DNA of 64,000 nucleotides. Source: an uncultured Ilumatobacter sp. GTDB taxonomy: Bacteria > Actinomycetota > Acidimicrobiia > Acidimicrobiales > Ilumatobacteraceae. The stretch is from the NCBI GenBank assembly GCA_937905835.1, contig CALCXK010000056.1, forward strand, positions 124,001 to 188,000, in the 5' to 3' direction. Position numbers and translations under genes: made by a program. Under the pieces are notes generated by a model, which did no database searches, was not told the origin of the DNA, and was given only the letters and a program-made list of their open reading frames with translations. Position 1 is the stretch's first letter, and the number at the start of each line of letters is the position of its first letter. Positions 26,707-33,867 of the stretch are shown here, piece by piece.

Positions 26707-27423
26707 ATGACTGATCATTGGTTTGAGCCGCTGGCCGACCACATGGGAACGGCGTACGACCGTTATGCGCACACGAAGGGAACGGTGCAAGAGGTCGATC
26801 ACGTTGTCGCCGCACTCGGGCTCGCCAGTGGTGCTCGAGTGCTCGACATCGGATGCGGCACCGGTCGCCATTCGCTCGAGCTCGCCCGGCGCGGAATCAA
26901 TGCCCACGGTATCGACATCAGTCAACGATTCGTCGACATTGCGGCCGCGGCTGCGAGCGCCGAGTCGTTGGCGGCAGCCACGTTTACACGAGGGGATGCT
27001 CGTCACCTGGGGTTCTCCGATGAATTCGACGCCGTGATCTGTCTCTGCCAGGGAGCGTTTGGGATGATGACTGCTGACGGCGATGATGCGGCAGTCGTCG
27101 CCGGAATGGCAGCGGCTCTCCGACCCGGCGGCCGGCTGACACTCAGTGCCTTCAACGCCTACTTCGCCGTCAAGTACCACGACGAAGCCGAGTTCGATGC
27201 CGACATGGGCGTCAGCCACGAGCAAACGGAGATCCGCAGCGAGCTCGGTGTACCGAAGATCGTGGATCTATGGACCGGCTGCTATACCCCGCGAGAACTG
27301 CGGCTGTTACTCGGTACGCACGGTTTTGCCGTCGACTCGATCAGCAGTGTCGAGCCCGGGCGGTACGGGTCTGGTCCGGCCACGATTGAATCGCCCGAGT
27401 TTCTCGTTATCGCCTCTCGCTGA
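26707..27423 (+). CDS. Class I SAM-dependent methyltransferase
   Basis: 238-residue Rossmann-fold methyltransferase. SAM-binding motif I is VLDIGCGTGRHSLELARRG (about residues 41-59), followed by HGIDIS as motif II, a DEFDAVICLCQGAFGMM region and RPGGRLTLSAFNA (post-motif III). Resembles the Methyltransf_11/25 group that acts on small molecules; the substrate is unknown. It sits alone between polA and rpsA. The ATG at 26707 follows two stop codons closely, limiting other starts. Confidence 0.85.
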   Translation: MTDHWFEPLADHMGTAYDRYAHTKGTVQEVDHVVAALGLASGARVLDIGCGTGRHSLELARRGINAHGIDISQRFVDIAAAAASAESLAAATFTRGDARHLGFSDEFDAVICLCQGAFGMMTADGDDAAVVAGMAAALRPGGRLTLSAFNAYFAVKYHDEAEFDADMGVSHEQTEIRSELGVPKIVDLWTGCYTPRELRLLLGTHGFAVDSISSVEPGRYGSGPATIESPEFLVIASR

Positions 27424-27548
27424 ACGCCCGAGGACCGTGTGCTGGCGCGGCCATGGCCCGATACGCTTGGCGGTTGCGATTTCACCGATGAGGTGGCGTT
27501 GCAATCCCATTCATTCATCTCAAGATCCGTATCCGAAACGAGTTCCCC

Positions 27549-29012
27549 TTGTCCGACCACACCATCACGCCCGTCTCTGAAGAGACCTTCATCGAAGAGA
27601 ACCCGGAAGCCACACCTGCTGCGGCCGCCGAAAGCCTGTTCGGCACCTTCGATGACGAGGGCAAATACACCCCTCGCGAAATCACATCCGACGATCTCGG
27701 CATGTCCTTCGCTGACGCGATCGACGGCACCATGGTCGAGATCAAAGACGGGATGATGGTCCACGGCATCGTCGTCAAGATCGACAAGGACGAAGTCTTG
27801 CTCGATATCGGGTACAAGAGCGAAGGCGTGATCCCGAGCCGCGAGCTCAGCATCCGCAACGACGTCGACCCGAGCGAAGTCGTCTCGATGGGTGAATCCG
27901 TCGAAGCACTCGTGCTCACGATGGAAGACAAGGAAGGTCGCCTCCTCCTCTCGAAGAAGCGTGCGCAGTACGAGCGCGCCTGGGGCGACATCGAAGCCAA
28001 GAAGGAAGCCGACGAAGTCGTTTCCGGCCTGGTCATCGAAGTCGTCAAGGGCGGCCTCATCGTCGACATCGGCCTGCGCGGCTTCCTGCCCGCATCGCTC
28101 GTTGAGCTCCGTCGTGTCCGTGACCTTGCGCCGTATATCGGTACGCAGGTGCACGCCAAGATCATCGAGCTCGACAAGAATCGCAACAACGTCGTGCTCT
28201 CTCGTCGGGCGTATCTCGAAGAGAATCAGAAGGAGACACGCGACCAGTTCCTCACCAACCTCAAGGTTGGCGAAATCCGCGAGGGCACCGTGTCCTCGGT
28301 CGTGTCGTTCGGTGCATTCGTCGACCTCGGCGGCATGGATGGACTCATCCACGTGTCCGAGCTCTCTTGGAAGCATGTCGATCACCCCGGCTCCGTCGTC
28401 ACCGTTGGCGACCCGGTCAAGGTGCAGGTCCTCGACGTCGACTTCAGCCGCGAGCGCATCAGCCTCTCGCTGAAGGCAACGCAGCAGGATCCGTGGCAAG
28501 AATTTGCCGAAGGCCACCAGGTTGGCCAGCTCGTCTACGGCAGAGTTACCAAGCTGGTGCAGTTCGGTGCATTCGTTCAGGTCGGAGACGGCATCGAAGG
28601 CCTCGTGCATATCTCGGAAATGTCAGCCCACCATGTCGACAGCCCTGAGCAGGTCGTCACGCCGGGCGAAGAGTTGTGGGTCAAGATCATCGATCTCGAT
28701 CTCGCACGTCGCCGTATCAGCCTCTCGATCAAGCAGGCCGCCGAAGGTGGCGAGCTCGCTGCCGAGTATCGCGAGCACTTCGAGGTCGACACCGAGGGCA
28801 ACTACGTTCAGGGTGAGGCATCGGCCGAGGCCGAAGCTGCATGGAGCGAGTACTACGGCGAAGGTGGCGAGGGCGAAGTCGCCGATGCTCCTACCGTTGT
28901 AGGCGAAGTCGCTGCTGCCCTGGCAGCGGCAGGCGGCGCCTTCGCGGCCGAAGCTGCAGAAGAAGAGACACCTGTTGAGGCAGTAGACCAAGAGGCTCCC
29001 GCAGCCGAATGA
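27549..29012 (+). CDS. rpsA: 30S ribosomal protein S1
   Basis: 487-residue ribosomal protein that binds mRNA and helps start translation. Four S1 (OB-fold) domains are visible at roughly residues 65-135, 153-218, 238-308 and 325-395, with typical VSFGAFVDLGGMDGLIHVSELSW and VQFGAFVQVGDGIEGLVHISEM cores. Actinobacterial S1 usually has four domains, against six in E. coli. The C-terminal 90 residues are acidic and Ala/Glu-rich, probably unstructured. The start is read as TTG 27549 (MSDHTITPV); no better codon or clear ribosome site is seen upstream. An intrinsic terminator follows. Confidence 0.95.
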   Translation: MSDHTITPVSEETFIEENPEATPAAAAESLFGTFDDEGKYTPREITSDDLGMSFADAIDGTMVEIKDGMMVHGIVVKIDKDEVLLDIGYKSEGVIPSRELSIRNDVDPSEVVSMGESVEALVLTMEDKEGRLLLSKKRAQYERAWGDIEAKKEADEVVSGLVIEVVKGGLIVDIGLRGFLPASLVELRRVRDLAPYIGTQVHAKIIELDKNRNNVVLSRRAYLEENQKETRDQFLTNLKVGEIREGTVSSVVSFGAFVDLGGMDGLIHVSELSWKHVDHPGSVVTVGDPVKVQVLDVDFSRERISLSLKATQQDPWQEFAEGHQVGQLVYGRVTKLVQFGAFVQVGDGIEGLVHISEMSAHHVDSPEQVVTPGEELWVKIIDLDLARRRISLSIKQAAEGGELAAEYREHFEVDTEGNYVQGEASAEAEAAWSEYYGEGGEGEVADAPTVVGEVAAALAAAGGAFAAEAAEEETPVEAVDQEAPAAE

Positions 29013-29048
29013 TCTGATGCGCTCCGGCGCAGCAAATGTGAAGTGAAT

Positions 29049-29085
29049 GATGCCCGGCTCGTCTGAGTCGGGCATCTTTTGTTTT
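29049..29085 (+). terminator. Rho-independent terminator of rpsA
   Basis: 12-bp stem GATGCCCGGCTC / GAGTCGGGCATC (one G-U pair), loop GTCT, followed by TTTTGTTTT. Confidence 0.9.
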
Positions 29086-29185
29086 CATGATCGTCGTCAC
29101 CGTTTGATTGAGCCCTTCGATCGACGTCAGACGAAGTGGCACTGACGGGTTGGTCCGAGGCGTCGGGGGCTGGCACCATGTTGTC

Positions 29186-30421
29186 GTGATCGTCGTTGGA
29201 TTGACAGGTGGAATCGGAGCGGGCAAGTCAACAGTGTCGAAGCTGCTCGCAGAGCGAGGTGCGGCGATTGTCGACGCCGACAAGATTGCGCGGGAGCTAC
29301 AGGACCCCGGAACGCCTGTGCTGGCAGCGATGGCCGAGCGGTTCGGTGGGGGCATCATCAACGACGACGGGACGTTGAACCGTGCAGCAGTCGCGGAGAT
29401 CGTGTTCAGTGACAAACAAGCGTTGAAAGATCTGAACGGCATCGTGCACCCAGCTATGCAGGCGGAGATTCAACGCCAGATTGACCAGAACGTCGACACC
29501 GACCGACTCGTCGTGCTCGACTTCCCACTCCTCGGTGAGAACCCGCGGAAGGGCCTCGCTGCGACGATCGTTGTCGACATTCCGTATGAACTCGCGGTGC
29601 AACGGGTGGTCGAGCAGCGTGGTATGGACGAAGTGGACGCTCGCAATCGGGTGAGCAGCCAAATGGACCGCGAGGACCGGTTGAAGATCGCCACGCACAT
29701 GGTGGACAACACCGGTGACCTCGTCGACCTGGTTGCGGCCGTGGACCGTCTGTGGGACGAGTTGATCGTGTTGCCAGCGACCGTGCCTGCACAAGCTGGC
29801 GGACCAGCAGAGGAGCCCGCCAACGAGATCGATCGGTCCGGTGAGGCCGTCTGGATCTTCGGGTACGGCTCGCTTGTCGGCCCGGAGTCCATGGCCCGGA
29901 CCATCGGCCGAGTGGCCGTCCACAAGGTGGACTTCTTTCAAGCCGATCTGGCGGGTTACGGCCGCCGGTGGAACTACGGGGTCATGCATTTCGCCGGGCA
30001 GTGGAAGCGGGAGGACGGTGTTGACATCGTCGACGGCACGATTGTGGCGCTCGGTGTCGTCGAGTCGGCCGACGAAACAGTCAACGGCGTCGTGGCTGCG
30101 GTCACAGGTGACGAGCTCGGGAATCTCGACCGACGTGAACGTTATTACGACCGAGTCGACGTGACTGACCTCATCACCGTACTCGACGACGACGGCGGAA
30201 CAGTCGACGGTGTGGTGTACACCTACGTCCCGCGGCTCGCCTCGATCGTGGCCTACGAGACAGCACGCGACAACGGCACCGCCGGTATCCGCCGCTCGTA
30301 TTGGGATCAAGTCGATGCGGCCTTCGCAGCGTTCAGCACCGAGCAGGTCGAGCGATACCGCGCGTCGACGCCGGACCCGGACATCCCGGTCGTCGATGTA
30401 CTGGCGGCGCGCGAGCGCTGA
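29186..30421 (+). CDS. coaE: Dephospho-CoA kinase fused to a gamma-glutamylcyclotransferase-like domain
   Basis: 411 residues. Residues 1-200 are dephospho-CoA kinase, the last step of CoA synthesis: P-loop GLTGGIGAGKST (5-16), IVDADKIARELQDPG, LVVLDFPLLGE and RNRVSSQMDREDRL. After a Pro/Ala/Glu-rich linker, residues 223-390 resemble the GGCT/ChaC-like cyclotransferase fold: WIFGYGSLVGPESM and LDRRERYYDRVDV, where E318 would be the catalytic acid. Mycobacterial CoaE instead carries a GrpB-like extension. I set the start at GTG 29186 (MIVVGLTGG), where the family begins. The role of the second domain is unknown; it may act on a CoA- or glutathione-related gamma-glutamyl compound. Confidence 0.88.
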   Translation: MIVVGLTGGIGAGKSTVSKLLAERGAAIVDADKIARELQDPGTPVLAAMAERFGGGIINDDGTLNRAAVAEIVFSDKQALKDLNGIVHPAMQAEIQRQIDQNVDTDRLVVLDFPLLGENPRKGLAATIVVDIPYELAVQRVVEQRGMDEVDARNRVSSQMDREDRLKIATHMVDNTGDLVDLVAAVDRLWDELIVLPATVPAQAGGPAEEPANEIDRSGEAVWIFGYGSLVGPESMARTIGRVAVHKVDFFQADLAGYGRRWNYGVMHFAGQWKREDGVDIVDGTIVALGVVESADETVNGVVAAVTGDELGNLDRRERYYDRVDVTDLITVLDDDGGTVDGVVYTYVPRLASIVAYETARDNGTAGIRRSYWDQVDAAFAAFSTEQVERYRASTPDPDIPVVDVLAARER

Positions 30422-30426
30422 CGCGA

Positions 30427-30464
30427 CAACGGCGGCGGACCACCGAGGTGAAACGCCGCCGTTG
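30427..30464. terminator. Bidirectional terminator between coaE and the peroxidase gene
   Basis: Perfect 11-bp arms CAACGGCGGCG (30427-30437) and CGCCGCCGTTG (30454-30464) between two convergent stop codons. Confidence 0.75.
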
Positions 30465-30479
30465 ATCGGTGTCAGTGGA

Positions 30480-30953
30480 TCAGCGGAACTGGTCGAGATC
30501 TGCTGCGATGTCTTCTGGTGTGATCGGTGGTGCGTACCGCTTGACCACGTTGCCGGCCTTGTCGATGAGGAACTTCTCGAAGTTCCAGGCGACGTCAGCG
30601 GTCTCGCCTTCGCCGGGTTGCGCGTCCTTGAGCAGTTGATACAGGGGAGCAGCGCCGTCACCGTTCACCTCGATCTTTGAGAACATGGGGAAGTTCACGT
30701 GAAACTTCGAGGTCGCGAATTCGAGGATCTCGGCGTCGGTGCCGGGCTCCTGGTTCGCGAACTGGTTGCACGGGAATCCGAGCACGACGACGTCGTCGTT
30801 GTCATTGTGAAGCGCACGCAGACCTGCGTACTGAGGCGTGAGGCCTCAAGCGCTGGCGACGTTGACGACCAGTGCAAGGTGGCCCTTGAACTGGTCGAAG
30901 TCCACCTGTTCGCCGGTGATTGACGTCATTTGGAGATCATGGAAGTTCGTCAT
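30480..30953 (-). CDS. Glutathione peroxidase, probable selenoprotein (TGA read as Sec at residue 36)
   Basis: 157 residues if the in-frame TGA at 30846-30848 is decoded as selenocysteine. The frame MTNFHDLQM...LALVVNVASA-U36-GLTPQYAGL continues uninterrupted into VLGFPCNQFANQEPGT and DVAWNFEKFLID. The TGA falls exactly where glutathione peroxidases have catalytic Cys or Sec (NVASxUGxT), and the other tetrad residues are present (Q64, W123, N124). It would reduce hydroperoxides with a thiol or thioredoxin. A SECIS-like hairpin follows the TGA. Without recoding it would be two broken frames with no Cys at the active site. It is convergent with coaE and divergent from a CNNM membrane gene. selA, selB, selC and selD are not in the window. 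Confidence 0.88.
30814..30845 (-). promoter_or_regulatory. Bacterial SECIS-like hairpin downstream of the Sec codon
   Basis: Reading the minus strand from the base after TGA, offsets 15-32 form a 7-bp stem GTACGCA / TGCGTGC (one G-U pair) closed by the four-base loop GGTC. The loop GU lies at offsets 23-24, inside the 16-37 base range accepted for bacterial SECIS elements and where E. coli fdhF has its GU. Confidence 0.7.
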
Positions 30954-31132
30954 GGCACCAACATAGTTGGGTCGATCGCAATTGACAGGGTGCCGTTCGA
31001 GTCGATGATGCGGCGATGGTGGCGTTGAAAAGTGGATAACATCGACATCTCCATGTCCGATGAACACGAACCCTGCCTGGGCAGCCGCATGTTTGCTGTC
31101 CAGCACCCTCCCAGTCCGGGCTTACTTCGCTA

Positions 31133-32509
31133 ATGGAGATTGCTCTCGGGCTTGTGGGCGTCGTGATCTTGATCGCGGCGAACGGATATTTTGTTGCAGC
31201 TGAGTTTGCGTTCGTCGCATCTCGGCGTGCGAAGTTTGTCGAGGCTGCCGATGGCGGCGACCGCAAGTCCAAGCGGGCAATCCAAGTTCACAAGCGCCTG
31301 AGTTTTATGCTCTCCGGAGCGCAACTCGGTATCACGGTGACGTCGCTGGTGCTTGGTTTCATTGCCGAGCCGGTTCTTGCGGGTGCGCTCAGGCCACTGC
31401 TCGAAGCGGTCGGAGTTGGCGAGTCGGCCCGAATCGGCGTCGGGATCGCCCTGGCGTTCGTGTTTGCGATCGTTGCGCAGATGGTCTTCGGTGAGCTTGC
31501 TCCTAAGAACCTCGCGATCGCCAAGCCTGAACCTGTGGCGCGGAGCCTCGCCGGATCGACCTTGGTGTTCATGAAGGTGGCCAGTCCGCTGATCAAATTG
31601 TTTGATGGTGCTGCGAATCGCCTCCTGGGTTTCCTCGGGATCGAGTCCGTCGAAGAACTGCATGGCTCGGTCTCGGCCGATGAGTTCGATTTCATCGTTG
31701 ATTCCTCCGCTCAAGGTGGGCAGCTCACCACGGCACAGGCGGCGTTGCTTGAGCGGGCCATCGACTTCGGTGACCTTGAAGCATCTGACGCAATGGTTGC
31801 CTGGAATCGCGTCGTCACGATCAACGCGGGGGCCACAGCAGCTGACCTGCGGGGTCTGATGGATTCGCGCCACTCCCGCTTTCCCGTGGTCGACGACAAC
31901 GGCAAGGTCACGGGGCTCGTCCACGCCAAGGATCTGCTCGGCGTACCGCGTGCACTGTATGAATCCACACCGCTCACCGACCTGTTGCATGCCGTACTGG
32001 TTGTTCCCGAAGCAGCCGGCCTGAACGTGGTGTTGGGTCAGTTGCGGTCGCACTCGACCGAGATGGCAGTAGTGATTGACGAGTACGGCGCACCCGCTGG
32101 GGTGGTGACCCTCGAGGACCTCGTCGAAGAGCTCGTCGGTGAGATTGAAGACGAATACGACCCGGCAGATCCGAATGAGTGCCTCGAAGTCGAGCCGGGA
32201 GTTTGGTCTGTTGCGGCGACATCTCGACCCGACGAGATCGACCGCTACACAGGCTTTCATATTCCGGATGGCGAGTACGACACGGTGGCAGGCCTCGTAC
32301 TCGATCGGCTCGAACGCATCGCAGAGGTTGGCGACTCAGTTGTCGTCGACGGGATGCAGATCGAAGTGCTCGAAGTCGAAGAGTTCGCCATCACGCAGGT
32401 CTTACTCCGCCTTGACCCTGACTCAGGAATCGTGCACGGCGATGATGGCGGCGACGGAGTGCCGGATCACATCGCGCAGCCTGACCCGGTCGGCGAGGGC
32501 GACTCATGA
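31133..32509 (+). CDS. CNNM/CBS-domain membrane protein (HlyC/CorC family), first of a tandem pair
   Basis: 458 residues. N-terminal DUF21/CNNM transmembrane domain (about 1-190; ALGLVGVVILIAANGYFVAAEFAFVASRR, then AQLGITVTSLVLGFIAEP), a pair of CBS motifs (about 205-330; DSRHSRFPVVDDNGKVTGLVHAKDLL, MAVVIDEYGAPAGVVTLEDLVEELVG), and a C-terminal CorC_HlyC domain (about 345-430). The family is linked to magnesium, cobalt or other cation efflux and is not a true hemolysin. The stop overlaps the start of its paralogue (ATGA), so the two proteins are probably made in equal amounts and may form a heteromer. Confidence 0.92.
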   Translation: MEIALGLVGVVILIAANGYFVAAEFAFVASRRAKFVEAADGGDRKSKRAIQVHKRLSFMLSGAQLGITVTSLVLGFIAEPVLAGALRPLLEAVGVGESARIGVGIALAFVFAIVAQMVFGELAPKNLAIAKPEPVARSLAGSTLVFMKVASPLIKLFDGAANRLLGFLGIESVEELHGSVSADEFDFIVDSSAQGGQLTTAQAALLERAIDFGDLEASDAMVAWNRVVTINAGATAADLRGLMDSRHSRFPVVDDNGKVTGLVHAKDLLGVPRALYESTPLTDLLHAVLVVPEAAGLNVVLGQLRSHSTEMAVVIDEYGAPAGVVTLEDLVEELVGEIEDEYDPADPNECLEVEPGVWSVAATSRPDEIDRYTGFHIPDGEYDTVAGLVLDRLERIAEVGDSVVVDGMQIEVLEVEEFAITQVLLRLDPDSGIVHGDDGGDGVPDHIAQPDPVGEGDS

Positions 32510-33858
32510 TCGCGGCGCAGGCTGGCTTCAGTGTCGAGTGGGGAGCCCTTGGGATCGCTGTCTTCCTGCTGGCTTTCAACGCATTCTTCGTTGCAGCTGA
32601 ATTCGCGTTACTCGCGGCCCGTCGTTCGCGTATCGAGCAGCTTGCTGCCGTCGGCAACAAGCGAGCCGTGTCTGCTCTTGCTGGAATTCGCGAACTGACC
32701 CTGATGCTCGCTGGTGCCCAGCTCGGCATCACGATGTGTTCGCTCGGACTTGGTGCCGTGGCCGAGCCGGCGATTGCTCATCTCATCGAAGGAGCGATCG
32801 GTTCGTTTATCGACATCTCCGACACGGCACTGCACGTCATCGGCTTCACGATCGGGCTGTCGCTCGTGGTGTTTCTGCACATGGTGGTCGGCGAGATGGC
32901 GCCGAAGTCATGGGCGATCTCCGACCCGGAGAAGTTGGCGCTGCTCCTGGCCCGCCCGTTTCGTGCGTTCGTCCGGGTGTTCCAGCCGATCATCTGGTTC
33001 CTCAACTCAATCGCCAACTTCGTGGTCCGTCTGATCGGCGTCGAGCCACAGGATGAACGTGCCATGGCCCACTCGCCGGCCGACCTGATCCTGCTACTCG
33101 ACGTATCAGCCGGCCGCGGTGACATCGCGGCCGAAGATCATCAGTTGTTGACCCGCTCACTCGAGCTCTCAGGCCTGACAGCTTCCGACGCCATGACGGT
33201 CCGGCGCGACATCATCTCGATGCCCGGCGACGCCACTGCCGTCGAGGTGGCGGCCGAGGCGCACCGCACGGGCCGCACGCGCATCGTCATCCACGAAGGC
33301 GGTCTCGACCACTGCCTCGGTTTCATCCACGCGAAGGACCTCCTTCGCCTCGACAGCGCCAACTGGGAGACCACGCTTGCTCGCTCGCTCGTGCGGCCCT
33401 TGATGGTCACCCCCGACCATCACCGACTCGAAGACCTACTCGTCGAAATGCGCACCGAACGCAAACACATCTCTGTGGCAGTCGACGAGCACGGCACCGT
33501 TGTTGGTTTGGTCACTCTCGAAGACGTGTTCGAAGAACTGATCGGCGACTTTGACGACGAATCTGACGACCGCCTCGGCGACTGTGTGCAACACGCCGAT
33601 GGCAGCTTCCGGATCAACGGCACGCTGCGGCCTGATCAGTTCGAAGAGTGCACGGGCGCCGCCCTGCCCGAAGGTGACTGGCACACCGTTGCCGGGTACG
33701 TCATCGGGGCGCTTGATGAGATCCCGTCGGCTGGCGACAGCATCAGCACCACAGTCGGCGAGTTCACCGTGATCGAGATGGCCGGCTACGCAATTGCCAC
33801 ACTGCGAGTGAAGTTGTCGACCGACGAAACCGATGCGAACGTTCGTTCGTTATCGTAG
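32506..33858 (+). CDS. CNNM/CBS-domain membrane protein, second of a tandem pair
   Basis: 450 residues with the same architecture: CNNM membrane domain (AFLLAFNAFFVAAEFALLAARR-like start, AQLGITMCSLGLGAVAEPA), CBS pair (about 200-325; GRTRIVIHEGGLDHCLGFIHAKDLL, ISVAVDEHGTVVGLVTLEDVFEELIG) and a CorC_HlyC domain at the end. It overlaps the upstream paralogue by four bases and stops nine bases before uvrB. The two copies are clearly homologous but well diverged, so the duplication is old. Likely a cation transporter; ion specificity unknown. Confidence 0.92.
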   Translation: MIAAQAGFSVEWGALGIAVFLLAFNAFFVAAEFALLAARRSRIEQLAAVGNKRAVSALAGIRELTLMLAGAQLGITMCSLGLGAVAEPAIAHLIEGAIGSFIDISDTALHVIGFTIGLSLVVFLHMVVGEMAPKSWAISDPEKLALLLARPFRAFVRVFQPIIWFLNSIANFVVRLIGVEPQDERAMAHSPADLILLLDVSAGRGDIAAEDHQLLTRSLELSGLTASDAMTVRRDIISMPGDATAVEVAAEAHRTGRTRIVIHEGGLDHCLGFIHAKDLLRLDSANWETTLARSLVRPLMVTPDHHRLEDLLVEMRTERKHISVAVDEHGTVVGLVTLEDVFEELIGDFDDESDDRLGDCVQHADGSFRINGTLRPDQFEECTGAALPEGDWHTVAGYVIGALDEIPSAGDSISTTVGEFTVIEMAGYAIATLRVKLSTDETDANVRSLS

Positions 33859-33867
33859 ACTGATCTG

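Noticed and set aside
27282..28610. 442-codon minus-strand frame opposite rpsA
   Set aside because: Shadow of the high-GC third-position bias of rpsA; the product has no recognisable motif. The same holds for long frames opposite polA, uvrB, uvrA and pgk.
30480..31106. Peroxidase region read as two separate small genes or a frameshifted pseudogene
   Set aside because: Both halves are in the same frame, the break is a single TGA at the catalytic codon, and all other key residues are intact; recoding explains it better.
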